A stretch of DNA of 39,639 bases from DASZGI01 sp035938995 (GTDB lineage: Bacteria > Actinomycetota > Actinomycetes > Streptomycetales > Catenulisporaceae). Of the stretch, positions 15,342-23,237 are shown one piece after another. The notes beneath the pieces are model-generated. The model saw only the letters and a list, made by a program, of their open reading frames with translations. It ran no database searches and had not been told where the DNA came from. The first letter of the stretch is position 1; each line of letters starts with the position of its first letter. The stretch spans positions 1 to 39,639 of the forward strand of contig NZ_DASZGI010000339.1 in NCBI RefSeq assembly GCF_035938995.1, in the 5' to 3' direction. A program made the position numbers and the translations under genes.

Positions 15342-16301
15342 ATGGCCCAGCAGAACCGCCCCCGCCGCTCCTGTCTCGCCGTCCCCGGCTCCAACCCCAG
15401 GTTCCTGGAGAAGGCCCAGACGCTGCCGGCCGACCAGGTCTTCCTGGACTTGGAGGACGCCTGCGCGCCGCTTGAGAAGGAGGGCGCCCGACACAAGATC
15501 GTGGACGCGCTCAACAACGGCGACTGGACCGGCAAGACCCGCGTCGTGCGCGTCAACGACCTGACGACGCACTGGACGTACCGCGACGTGGTGACGGTCG
15601 TCGAGGGCGCGGGCGGGAACCTCGACTGCATCATGCTGCCGAAGGTCCAGGACGCCGGCCAGGTGGTCTGGCTCGACCTGCTGCTCACCCAGATCGAGAA
15701 GACGATGGGCTACGAGGTCGGCCGCATCGGCATCGAGGCGCAGATCGAGAACGCCAAGGGCCTGGTCAACGTGGACGCCATCGCCGCGGCCTCGCCCCGG
15801 ATCGAGACGATCATCTTCGGCCCGGCCGACTTCATGGCCTCGATCAACATGAAGTCGCTGGTGGTCGGGGAGCAGCCGCCCGGATACGACGTCGGCGACG
15901 CGTACCACTACATCCTCATGCGCATCCTGATGGCCGCCCGCGCCAACGGCGTCCAGGCGATCGACGGCCCCTACCTGCAGGTGCGAAACCCCGACGGCTT
16001 CCGGCGGGTCGCCGGCCGCGCCGCCGCGCTCGGCTTCGACGGCAAGTGGGTGCTGCACCCCGACCAGATCACCATCGCCAACGAGCTGTTCTCGCCGACC
16101 CAGGAGGACTACGACCACGCCGAGCTGATCCTGGACGCCTACGACTACTTCACCTCAGAGGCGGGCGGGAAGAAGGGCTCGGCGATGCTGGGCGACGAGA
16201 TGATCGACGAGGCGTCGCGCAAGATGGCCCTGGTCGTCGCGGGCAAGGGGCGCGCGGCCGGGTTCGTGCGCACCTCCAAGTTCGAGGCGCCGCGGGCGTA
16301 G
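15342..16301 (+). CDS. HpcH/HpaI-family acyl-CoA lyase, malyl-CoA/beta-methylmalyl-CoA lyase-like
   Basis: 319 residues, the length of the malyl-CoA lyase branch rather than the shorter CitE branch. Seen: SCLAVPGSNPRFLEKA at the N-terminus, VFLDLEDACAP (metal and substrate loop), GIEAQIENAKGL, IIFGPADFMASINM, and LGFDGKWVLHPDQI toward the C-terminus. The family cleaves or forms C-C bonds of beta-hydroxyacyl-CoA thioesters with Mg2+. In the ethylmalonyl-CoA pathway it splits beta-methylmalyl-CoA into glyoxylate and propionyl-CoA. ATG 15342 follows GGGAGGG at about 5 nt. A 16-bp operator-like site and a 107-bp hairpin lie in the leader. The downstream acyl-CoA dehydrogenase and the MaoC hydratase at 20.2 kb fit the same pathway. 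The exact substrate is inference. Confidence 0.9.
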   Translation: MAQQNRPRRSCLAVPGSNPRFLEKAQTLPADQVFLDLEDACAPLEKEGARHKIVDALNNGDWTGKTRVVRVNDLTTHWTYRDVVTVVEGAGGNLDCIMLPKVQDAGQVVWLDLLLTQIEKTMGYEVGRIGIEAQIENAKGLVNVDAIAAASPRIETIIFGPADFMASINMKSLVVGEQPPGYDVGDAYHYILMRILMAARANGVQAIDGPYLQVRNPDGFRRVAGRAAALGFDGKWVLHPDQITIANELFSPTQEDYDHAELILDAYDYFTSEAGGKKGSAMLGDEMIDEASRKMALVVAGKGRAAGFVRTSKFEAPRA

Positions 16302-16375
16302 CGTGCGCCGGGTCGGTCGGTGCGCCGGTCGGCCCCGTGGCCCGCGCCACACTTCACAACCGCGCCGCCCGCGAC

Positions 16376-16391
16376 GATACTCACCGGTAAC
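16376..16391. promoter_or_regulatory. Shared 16-bp operator-like motif, copy B (acyl-CoA dehydrogenase)
   Basis: GATACTCACCGGTAAC, 101 bp upstream of the dehydrogenase ATG, in the 190-bp gap after the lyase gene. Its presence suggests the dehydrogenase has its own promoter in addition to any readthrough. Confidence 0.65.
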
Positions 16392-16491
16392 AAAGGTGCG
16401 CGGCGCGCCGACCGCCGCCGCGCCGCCGACCTCCACCGCCCCGCACCCCGCCGCATGGGGGCGGGAGCACGACTGACCTGGGAGCCAGCGC

Positions 16492-17688
16492 ATGGCACGA
16501 CTCGCCCGTACCGAAGGACTCAGCGAGGTCCAGCAGGAGATCCTGGCCGCCGTCCACGGCTTCGTGGACAAGGAGATCATTCCGGTCGCCACCGAGCTCG
16601 AGCACGCCGACGAGTACCCGGCCGAGATCGTCAAGGGCATGGTCGAGATGGGCCTGTTCGGGCTGATGATCCCGGAGGAGTACAGCGGCATCGGCGAGTC
16701 GCTGCTCACGTACGCGCTCGTCGTCGAGGAGATCGCGCGCGGCTGGATGTCCGTGTCGGGCATCCTCAACACCCATTTCATCGTCGCCTACATGATCAAG
16801 CAGCACGGCACCGACGAGCAGAAGGCGTACTTCCTGCCGCGGATGGCCGAGGGCACCGTGCGCGCGGCCTTCTCCATGTCGGAACCGGCCCTCGGCTCCG
16901 ACGTCGCCGCGATCAAGACCCGCGGGGTGCGCGACGGCGACGACTTCCTGATCACGGGTCAGAAGATGTGGCTCACCAACGGCGGCACCTCCAACCTGGT
17001 CGCGCTGCTCGCCCGCACCGACGAGGGCCAGGACGCCCCGCACCGCAACATGACCACGTTCCTGATCGAGAAGGAGCCCGGCTTCGGCGAGGTCCGCCCC
17101 GGCCTGACCGTGCCCGGCAAGCTGGCCAAGATGGGCTACAAGGGGGTGGACACCACCGAGCTCGTGCTGGACAACGTGCGGGTGCCCGGCGACCGGGTGC
17201 TCGGCGGAGCCACCGGCCGGGGCTTCGCGCACATGATGGACGGCGTCGAGGTGGGCCGGGTCAACGTCGCCGCCCGCGCCTGCGGGATCGCGCTGCGCGC
17301 CTTCGAACTCGGCATCGCCTACGCCCAGCAGCGCTCGACCTTCGGCAAGCCGATCGCGCAGCACCAGGCCATCCAGTTCAAGCTGGCCGAGATGGCGGTC
17401 AAGGTGGAGGCGGCGCACCAGATGATGGTGCGCGCGGCGCGGGTCAAGGACGCCGGACAGCGCAACGACCTCGAGGCGGGCATGGCCAAGTACCTCGCCG
17501 CCGAGTACTGCAAGGAGGTCGTCGAGGACTCCTTCCGGATCCACGGCGGCTACGGCTACTCGAAGGAATACGAGATCGAACGCCTCTACCGCGAAGCCCC
17601 GATGCTGCTGATCGGCGAGGGCACCGCGGAGATCCAGAAGATGATCGTCGGCCGGCGGCTGCTGGAGGAGTACAAGCTCAAGGGCTGA
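16492..17688 (+). CDS. Acyl-CoA dehydrogenase
   Basis: 398 residues, full family length. Seen: GLMIPEEYSGIG (N-terminal helical domain), AAFSMSEPALGSDVA and ITGQKMWLTNGG (FAD-contacting strands), RVNVAARACGIALRAFELG and RSTFGKPIAQHQAIQFKLAEM (C-terminal bundle), RIHGGYGYSKEYEIERLYRE, and IGEGTAEIQK with the glutamate at the usual catalytic-base position. It oxidises an acyl-CoA to the enoyl-CoA with FAD and passes electrons to ETF. Given its neighbours, a branched C4-C5 substrate such as methylsuccinyl-CoA or isobutyryl/isovaleryl-CoA is plausible, but not decidable by eye. An upstream GGGAG lies rather far from ATG 16492. Operator copy B precedes it; a MITE-like element lies downstream. Confidence 0.93.
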   Translation: MARLARTEGLSEVQQEILAAVHGFVDKEIIPVATELEHADEYPAEIVKGMVEMGLFGLMIPEEYSGIGESLLTYALVVEEIARGWMSVSGILNTHFIVAYMIKQHGTDEQKAYFLPRMAEGTVRAAFSMSEPALGSDVAAIKTRGVRDGDDFLITGQKMWLTNGGTSNLVALLARTDEGQDAPHRNMTTFLIEKEPGFGEVRPGLTVPGKLAKMGYKGVDTTELVLDNVRVPGDRVLGGATGRGFAHMMDGVEVGRVNVAARACGIALRAFELGIAYAQQRSTFGKPIAQHQAIQFKLAEMAVKVEAAHQMMVRAARVKDAGQRNDLEAGMAKYLAAEYCKEVVEDSFRIHGGYGYSKEYEIERLYREAPMLLIGEGTAEIQKMIVGRRLLEEYKLKG

Positions 17689-17850
17689 CTGTGGGACAGA
17701 TCAAAATATTGTCATACGGCGCGGGATGGGGACGGGGCGAGCTGGCGGCGCTGTGGTCGGCCGGTGAGCGCGGGTGGCAGCGTCGAGGACAGGCGTGCTG
17801 GGCGTGGCCCGGCGGTGTCGTGGGCGGGTTGGCTGGCTGGCGCGGGTTAG

Positions 17851-18040
17851 GGGGTGTTTGGAAAGGAGTGTCGGTGAGCCCGCAGCGTCTGGCGCGTGCG
17901 ATCGCAAGGCGGCGGAGTTCCCTCGTGTCGGGAAGCTGTGAACCACGGGTGCCTGGCGGCACCCGGGGGGTGCTTCGCCCACGCAGCGAGCCCACCACAC
18001 AGCAGGCGCCGCGGGCCTAGCGAGACCTTCCAAACACCCC
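17851..18040. mobile_element. 190-bp MITE-like element
   Basis: Terminal inverted repeats GGGGTGTTTGGAAAGG (17851-17866) and CCTTCCAAACACCCC (18026-18040) match except for one extra A. Weaker inward matching continues to about 40 bp (GCCCGCAGCG against GCCCGCGGCG). Both ends are flanked by TAG (17848-17850 and 18041-18043), a likely target duplication of the kind made by some IS5-group elements. Inside is a perfect hairpin (CGGGTGCC-TGGC-GGCACCCG, 17946-17965) and no transposase. Outside it, GCGAGCTGGYGGCGCTGTG occurs on both sides (17737 and 18070). No gene is supported in 17689-18151. Confidence 0.7.
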
Positions 18041-18151
18041 TAGCAGCGTCGGGGCCGGACGTGCTCGGCGCGAGCTGGTGGCGCTGTGTCCGGCGGCCAC
18101 TCGCGAGTCCGCTTCACAGCCGGCCGACACGCCAGGCATAGAGTTGTGCGC

Positions 18152-19129
18152 ATGCATGGCTTCACCAGACCGGAACCGTATCCAGGGAGACGCGGATCCG
18201 GGCTGCGCCGTGACGTTCCGGGGCAGCTGCTGCGGGTGGCCGGCACCGTCCACCACACCGTCGTCGACCCCGGGCCGCAGGACTCCGTGCCGGTCGTGTT
18301 CACTTCCGGGCTCGGCGGCGCTTGGTACGACTGGGACTCGGTGGTCCCGCTGCTCGCCGGCCGGGCCACGCTCGTGCGCTTCGACCGGCCGGGTCTCGGC
18401 TGGTCGCAGCCCTCACCGATCCCGCCCAGCCTGGCGGGCGAGGCCGATCGCATCCGGCAGCTGCTCGAAGCTCTCGACCTGAGCCGCCCGGCCGTCCTGG
18501 TCGGGCATTCGCTCGCCGGCTTCCACGTCGAGGCCTTCGCACGGTTGTACCCGGAGCTGACCGCGGGCGTCGTGATCGTCGACGGCTCGACCGAGCCCGA
18601 CGCCCTGCCCCCGGCCGGATACTCCCAACGGGTGCGCCGGTGGCGGTTGATCGGCGGCGCCCTGCGGGTCAGCGGCCTCGGCGCGCTGGTCGGCCCTGTG
18701 GTGCGGCGCGCGGCGATATCCGCGACCACGATGCACGGTCCCGACGCCGCGGATGTGCGCCAGGTGGCGGCGACGTTCGCGGCCGGGCGTCCCGACACGG
18801 CGGCGATGCTCGAGAACGCCACTTACTACGACCTGGCCGCGCAGTTGCTCGAATTGCGCTGCGAGAAGCCCTTCCCGCCGGTGCCTCTGCGCGTGCTGGC
18901 AGCCTTCGGGGCTTCGCGGTTCGAGCGCGCGCTGCTGCCGCCGAGCCTCGCCTCGCGGATGCGCGACGGATGGCGGCTGCGCCAACGCGAGCTCGCCGCG
19001 CTCTCGCCGCACGGCGAGATGGTGGAGTTGGCGGACAGCGCGCACTACATTCCGTTCGACCGCCCGGACGCCGTGGCGGACGCCGTGCTGTCGGTCCTGC
19101 CCGCTCCGCCCGCATCCAGCGAGGCCTGA
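18152..19129 (+). CDS. Alpha/beta hydrolase
   Basis: 325 residues. Alpha/beta-hydrolase fold: VVFTSGLGGAWYDWDSVVP (oxyanion region), LVRFDRPGLGWS, VLVGHSLAGFHVEAFARLYP with the nucleophile Ser in GHSLAG, VIVDGSTEP, and SAHYIPFDRPD with the catalytic His. It has a long N-terminal stretch before the core but no clear signal peptide. The substrate is unknown; sequences of this type include haloalkane-dehalogenase-like and esterase-like enzymes. ATG 18152 has no ribosome site. TAGAGT (18139-18144) ends 7 nt before it, so a leaderless transcript is plausible; GTG 18146 is an in-frame alternative. The MITE-like element ends 111 bp upstream. Confidence 0.85.
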   Translation: MHGFTRPEPYPGRRGSGLRRDVPGQLLRVAGTVHHTVVDPGPQDSVPVVFTSGLGGAWYDWDSVVPLLAGRATLVRFDRPGLGWSQPSPIPPSLAGEADRIRQLLEALDLSRPAVLVGHSLAGFHVEAFARLYPELTAGVVIVDGSTEPDALPPAGYSQRVRRWRLIGGALRVSGLGALVGPVVRRAAISATTMHGPDAADVRQVAATFAAGRPDTAAMLENATYYDLAAQLLELRCEKPFPPVPLRVLAAFGASRFERALLPPSLASRMRDGWRLRQRELAALSPHGEMVELADSAHYIPFDRPDAVADAVLSVLPAPPASSEA

Positions 19130-19220
19130 CGCCTCAATTACCGGCCACACGCTGACGCGACCGTGCGCGGTGCGGCAGGATAGGGCGCGAACCTCGACAG
19201 GGAGGGCTGACTAAACACCG

Positions 19221-20048
19221 ATGGCAACCTATTACGTGATCGCACGCATGGACGGTACCCGGCAAGTGGGACCGGACCGGCAGACCGTCGATCTCGCCGA
19301 CGCGCTCGGGCGCGGGATCACGCACTTCATCCAGGTTCCCGAACTGGCCGAGGACGAGCAGCCGCAGGACCCGTACGGCCTGCTGGTCTACCCCGAGCCG
19401 GCGCAGTCCGGGCTCGGCGTGGCCGACGACATGACCCTGACACTCGGGGTGGACGGCGCCTTCCGGCTCTTCCAGCTCCAGGCGGTGCCCGCCCCGGAGC
19501 ACTTCACCCCCAGCTCGGCCGTCGGCGCCCAGGCGATCGTCAGCCGCGAGTTCCTGGTCACCGCGGAGGTCCCGACGTGGTGGGCGTACGGGCCGCACGG
19601 GCGCAACGTGCTCGGCCTTATCTACGCCCTCACCAGCCTCAAACGCGAGGAGCTCGACGCGATCGGGCGGCGCATCGACGCGGCCGGGCTGGAGTTCGCC
19701 CGGGTCAAGTTCGACGCGCTGGCGGTGGCCGACCGCGCCATCAACAAGGCGGGGCGCGGCGGCGCGGCCCGGCTCGCCCGCGGCTACGCCCGTGCGGCCA
19801 CGTACGGCACCTGGGACCGCGACTCGGCCCTCGGCCACGCGGCATCGCTGGCCGGGGACATAGCGCACGTGATGAGCGTCGGCGACCTGGTGGACGATTC
19901 GACGGTCGACTCGCTCACCCGGTGGCTGGAGCCGCAGATCGCGCAGCTGCTGGCGATCGGAGAAGGACCGGAGTACGCGACCGTGGTCGGCTTCGAGCAT
20001 GAGGGGTCGGCCGAAGGCGAGCCGGAGGCGGAGGAAGGCGCGCAGTAG
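19221..20048 (+). CDS. Unknown soluble protein
   Basis: 275 residues, not recognised. It opens MATYYVIARMDGTRQVGPD, followed by DLADALGRGITHFIQVPELAEDE and YGLLVYPEPAQSGLGVADDMTLTLG. In the middle are FLVTAEVPTWWAYGPHGRNVLGLIYALTS and KREELDAIGRRIDAAGLEF, then RLARGYARAATYGTWDRDS, and it ends in an acidic tail (EGEPEAEEG). No signal peptide, membrane segment or catalytic motif is visible. Codon usage is normal for the window, so it is a real gene. GGGAGGG lies about 15 nt before ATG 19221, somewhat far. Copy C of the operator motif follows it but belongs to the MaoC gene. Confidence 0.75.
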   Translation: MATYYVIARMDGTRQVGPDRQTVDLADALGRGITHFIQVPELAEDEQPQDPYGLLVYPEPAQSGLGVADDMTLTLGVDGAFRLFQLQAVPAPEHFTPSSAVGAQAIVSREFLVTAEVPTWWAYGPHGRNVLGLIYALTSLKREELDAIGRRIDAAGLEFARVKFDALAVADRAINKAGRGGAARLARGYARAATYGTWDRDSALGHAASLAGDIAHVMSVGDLVDDSTVDSLTRWLEPQIAQLLAIGEGPEYATVVGFEHEGSAEGEPEAEEGAQ

Positions 20049-20120
20049 CGGACGCGGGGCAAGGCGGATCAGCGGTCTGCCTCGCCCGCGGCGGGGTGTG
20101 ACCGAATTCTCGCGGCGTAA

Positions 20121-20136
20121 CCTACCAGTCGGTAAC
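20121..20136. promoter_or_regulatory. Shared 16-bp operator-like motif, copy C (MaoC gene)
   Basis: CCTACCAGTCGGTAAC, 87 bp upstream of the MaoC-family ATG. The GTAAC half and the TAC of the other half are kept; the central six bases differ most from the other copies. Confidence 0.55.
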
Positions 20137-20222
20137 TTGTTGCGGCAGGATGACTGCACGCACAGCCGCGAGCCGTCTCCGGCTGCCGTACCCGCTTTGA
20201 ACACTGTGAGGAGCTGACCGCG

Positions 20223-20726
20223 ATGCAGTTCGGCCGCTACTTCGAGGAGTTCGAGGTCGGTGCCGTCTACAAGCACTGGCCCGGCAAGACCGTGACTGAG
20301 TACGACGATCATCTGTTCTGCTTGATCACGATGAACCACCACCCGCTGCACATGGATGCGCACTACGCCGAACAGACCACCGACTTCAAGCGCAACGTGG
20401 TGGTCGGCAACTACATCTACTCGTTGCTGCTCGGCATGTCGGTGCCGGACGTGTCCGGCAAGGCCATCGCGAACCTCGAAGTCGAGTCGCTGCGGCACAT
20501 CGCGCCGACCTTCCACGGCGACACGATCTATGGCGAGACCACAGTCCTGGACAAGACGGAGTCAAAGTCGAAGGACGACCGTGGCGTGGTGTACGTGGAG
20601 ACGCGCGGCTACAAACAGGACGGCACGGTCGTCTGCGTCTTCCGCCGCAAAGTGATGGTGCCCAAGCGCTCCTACGGCGAGGCGCGCGGCGGCGAACAGC
20701 CCGGACGGCCAGAACCACTCGCGTGA
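20223..20726 (+). CDS. MaoC-like hot-dog dehydratase, mesaconyl-CoA hydratase-like
   Basis: 167 residues, a single MaoC hot-dog domain. Seen: FGRYFEEFEVGAVYKHWPGKTVTEYDD at the N-terminus, and the hydratase motif NHHPLHMDAHYAE with the catalytic Asp/His region. VVGNYIYSLLLGMSVPD, ESLRHIAPTFHGDTIYGET and VYVETRGYKQDG follow. This subgroup is often encoded next to HpcH/HpaI lyase and acyl-CoA dehydrogenase genes and hydrates an enoyl-CoA such as mesaconyl-CoA to beta-methylmalyl-CoA. GAGGAG ends 9 nt before ATG 20223. Operator-like copy C lies 87 bp upstream. It is separated from the lyase by two intervening genes, unlike the compact clusters of other actinobacteria. Substrate assignment is inference. 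Confidence 0.88.
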   Translation: MQFGRYFEEFEVGAVYKHWPGKTVTEYDDHLFCLITMNHHPLHMDAHYAEQTTDFKRNVVVGNYIYSLLLGMSVPDVSGKAIANLEVESLRHIAPTFHGDTIYGETTVLDKTESKSKDDRGVVYVETRGYKQDGTVVCVFRRKVMVPKRSYGEARGGEQPGRPEPLA

Positions 20727-20848
20727 ACGCATATCGCTGATACCCTGTCGGCGATACTCGGCGCGTGCGATATCTCGCGACCTGGATGGCCCCCGACCGA
20801 GTGATGGAAGCTTGACGTGGCGCACCTGAACGGGGGACTGTTCAGCCT

Positions 20849-21598
20849 ATGAAGGGCGAGCCGAGCTGCCCGCGGTGCGGGAACAGAGTACGGCCTCCGG
20901 GCGATCCGTCGGCTCTGCTGCCGGTGGTGCCCGACGAGCTGGCCGGGACGGTGCCGGACACGGTGCCGGAGAACCTGGCCGACCTCCCGGTGGACCTGCT
21001 GCCGGTCGCCTCGCCCGCCCGCGCCGCCGAGTTGTGGACCTGCGAGGTGCACGGCGCCGTCTATCCGGTGCAGCCGGTCCTCGCGCCGAGCCCGGCCGTG
21101 CTCGGCACGGTGGTCGGCCGCTCGCAGGTGCCGCTCTGGCTGCCCTGGCCGCTGCCGAACCACTGGGTGTTCGGCGGGGTCGCGTACGCGGGCGATCATC
21201 ACACCGGAGCGCGGGCCACCGTCCTGGCCGCGAGCGGACCCTCCCCTTTCGGCGGAGAGGGCGACCTACTGCTGATCGCGGAGGAGATGGGCATAGGGCT
21301 CGGGGCGCGCTTCGCCGGACTGACCGGCCCCGATCCGGGACCCATCTTCGAGGACACCGCAGCGCACGCGAAGGTGTACGCGGCCGGGCGGCCCACGCCG
21401 CTGTGGTCGGTGCCTGACACCGGCGACCGCGCGGTGTTCGTCGGCGAGGCGCGCGGCACGTGGCTTTGGCTGGTGCTGTGGCCCGCGATCGCCGGAGCGC
21501 TGCTCTACGAGGACCTCGTGCTCACCGACCTGCGCGACGCGGGCGCCGAGATCGGGCATCTGCCCGTCGGCTCCCTCTCACCCCGCTTCTTCGCCTAA
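20849..21598 (+). CDS. DUF6758 family protein
   Basis: 249 residues. It begins MKGEPSCPRCGNRV, a CxxC that with the later TCEVHG could form a zinc ribbon. Conserved actinobacterial segments follow: VPLWLPWPLPNHWVFGGVAYAGD, LLLIAEEMGIGLGARFAGL, HAKVYAAGRPTPLW, DRAVFVGEARGTWLWLVLWP, LVLTDLRDAGAEIGHLP. The family is common in Streptomyces and relatives, with unknown function. An insert of about 35 residues rich in Pro/Val/Leu separates the two halves of the putative ribbon. The start is ATG 20849; a G-rich stretch lies 12 nt upstream. It precedes the PHP and MarC genes in the same direction, probably one operon. Confidence 0.85.
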   Translation: MKGEPSCPRCGNRVRPPGDPSALLPVVPDELAGTVPDTVPENLADLPVDLLPVASPARAAELWTCEVHGAVYPVQPVLAPSPAVLGTVVGRSQVPLWLPWPLPNHWVFGGVAYAGDHHTGARATVLAASGPSPFGGEGDLLLIAEEMGIGLGARFAGLTGPDPGPIFEDTAAHAKVYAAGRPTPLWSVPDTGDRAVFVGEARGTWLWLVLWPAIAGALLYEDLVLTDLRDAGAEIGHLPVGSLSPRFFA

Positions 21599-21698
21599 GG
21601 CGCAGCGGGGTTCCTCGAGCCTGGGCCGGTAGGGTAGTCGGCGGCCGGGAACCACAGTGGGTACGGCCAGGCCCGTATCTTCACCCCCGGGGACCAGG

Positions 21699-22571
21699 AT
21701 GCGCATCGACCTGCACACACACAGCTCGTGCTCCGACGGCACGGACAGCCCTACCGGGCTGATCGCCGCCGCGAAGGAATCCGGCCTCGACGTCGTCGCG
21801 ATCACCGACCACGACACCACCGCCGGCTGGGACGAGGCCGCCGAGGCCGGCGAGCGGTTCGACGTGACGGTGGTGCCCGGCGCCGAGCTGTCCTGCCGCC
21901 TGGACGGCATCCAGGTCCACATCCTTGGGTACGCGTTCGACCGCGAGGAGCCGGAGTTCGCCCGCGAGCGCAATCTGCTGCGCGACGACCGGGAGCGCAG
22001 GGCGAAGCTCATCGTCGAACGCTGCCGGGAGCTGGGCGCGCCGATCACCTGGGAGCAAGTGCGCGAGATAGCGGGCAACGCCGCGATCGGCCGTCCGCAT
22101 GTGGCCAGCGCCCTGGTCGAGGCGGGCGTCGTGCCGACCGTGGACGCCGCGTTCTCCTCCGACTGGCTCGCCGACGGCGGCCGGGCGTACGTCGACAAGT
22201 ACGCGCTCGACCCCTATCGCGCGCTGGACCTGCTGCGCGCCTCGGGTGGCTTCGCGGTGTTCGCCCATCCGGCGGCCGGACGGCGCGGACGGATCGTCAC
22301 CGACGAGCAGATCGCCGCGCTCGCCGCGGCCGGCCTGCGCGGCATCGAGGTCGACCACGTGGACCACGACGCGGCGGCGCGCGACCGGATCAGGGCGCTG
22401 GCGCGGGAGCTGGGCCTGGTGCCCACCGGTTCGAGCGACTACCACGGCACCCGCAAGACCGTACGCCTCGGGCAGAACACGACGGCTCCGGAGGCATACG
22501 AGGCGCTGTTCGCGGGCACAAACGGCGCCGCGCCGAAGCGCGCGGCGAGACCCGAGGACGCGCCCCGTTGA
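21699..22571 (+). CDS. PHP-domain phosphoesterase (RNase AM/YciV-like)
   Basis: 290 residues. Polymerase-and-histidinol-phosphatase domain with its metal ligands: DLHTHSSCSDG, AITDHDT, VPGAELSC, GRPHVASALVEAG, VFAHPAA and TGSSDYHG. The subgroup contains 3',5'-nucleotide bisphosphate phosphatases and 5'-3' exoribonucleases (YciV type) that use Mn2+ or Fe2+. The real target here is unproven. ATG 21699 starts the conserved MRIDLHTH; longer upstream frames lack support. The stop overlaps the TTG start of the MarC gene by four bases (TTGA), so translation is coupled. Confidence 0.88.
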   Translation: MRIDLHTHSSCSDGTDSPTGLIAAAKESGLDVVAITDHDTTAGWDEAAEAGERFDVTVVPGAELSCRLDGIQVHILGYAFDREEPEFARERNLLRDDRERRAKLIVERCRELGAPITWEQVREIAGNAAIGRPHVASALVEAGVVPTVDAAFSSDWLADGGRAYVDKYALDPYRALDLLRASGGFAVFAHPAAGRRGRIVTDEQIAALAAAGLRGIEVDHVDHDAAARDRIRALARELGLVPTGSSDYHGTRKTVRLGQNTTAPEAYEALFAGTNGAAPKRAARPEDAPR

Positions 22572-23176
22572 ACACGACGCTCTTCGGAACCTCGTTCATC
22601 ACACTGTTCGTCATCATGGACCCGCCCGGCATCGTGCCGATCTTCCTAGCGCTGACCTCGGGCCGCTCCAGGCGCGACCGCAGAAGGCTGGCTCAGCAGG
22701 CGGCGGTCGTCTCGCTGGTCGTGATCTCCTGTTTCGCCGCGTTCGGAAGGCAGATCCTGGAGTACCTGGGCATCACGGTGCCCGCGCTCGAGGGCTCCGG
22801 CGGCCTGCTGCTCCTGCTGATCGCGCTCGAACTGCTCACCGGAAGAGCGGACAAGCCGAGCGAGACCACCGACGTCAACGTGGCGATGGTCCCCCTGGGC
22901 ACCCCCCTGCTGGCCGGCCCGGGTGCCATCGTCGCGGTGATCCTCTTCGCCCAGCGGATCCACCAGACGGGCGACTTCCTCGCGGTCGCCGCCGCGATCC
23001 TGCTGGTCCACGTGGTGATCTGGCTGACCATGCGCTTCTCGGTGGTCATCATCCGGGTGATCAAGGACTCCGGTGTCACGCTCGTCACCCGCATCGCCGG
23101 TCTCCTGCTCGCCGCCATCGCGGTGCAGATGGTCGCCAACGCCGTGATCGCCTTCGCCCAGAACGCCAAACACTGA
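22568..23176 (+). CDS. MarC/UPF0056 family membrane protein
   Basis: 202 residues with six predicted membrane segments: FITLFVIMDPPGIVPIFLAL, AAVVSLVVISCFAAFG, GLLLLLIALELLTG, PLLAGPGAIVAVILFAQ, AAAILLVHVVIWLTM and IAGLLLAAIAVQMVANAV. The pattern MDPPGIVPIF and GTPLLAGPG is characteristic of MarC. The function of the family is uncertain; the old link with multiple antibiotic resistance is not supported. The start is TTG 22568 inside the PHP stop overlap, with no separate ribosome site, as expected for coupled translation. Confidence 0.88.
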   Translation: MNTTLFGTSFITLFVIMDPPGIVPIFLALTSGRSRRDRRRLAQQAAVVSLVVISCFAAFGRQILEYLGITVPALEGSGGLLLLLIALELLTGRADKPSETTDVNVAMVPLGTPLLAGPGAIVAVILFAQRIHQTGDFLAVAAAILLVHVVIWLTMRFSVVIIRVIKDSGVTLVTRIAGLLLAAIAVQMVANAVIAFAQNAKH

Positions 23177-23237
23177 GCGCCGCGCACTGACCAAGCGACG
23201 ACGTGCCCTGATTCCCGCCCGGGCCTGGTCGCCCTGC

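Noticed and set aside
15182..15475. Open frame beginning MAKLRFPRGR after the exporter
   Set aside because: It reads through the palindrome and then out of frame into the lyase gene; codon usage is not typical, and the minus strand gives an almost mirror-image peptide because of the palindrome.
20731..20773. ATATCGC...GCGATAT inverted repeat between the MaoC and DUF6758 genes
   Set aside because: Seven-base arms 29 nt apart, with no loop structure or known motif; may be chance.
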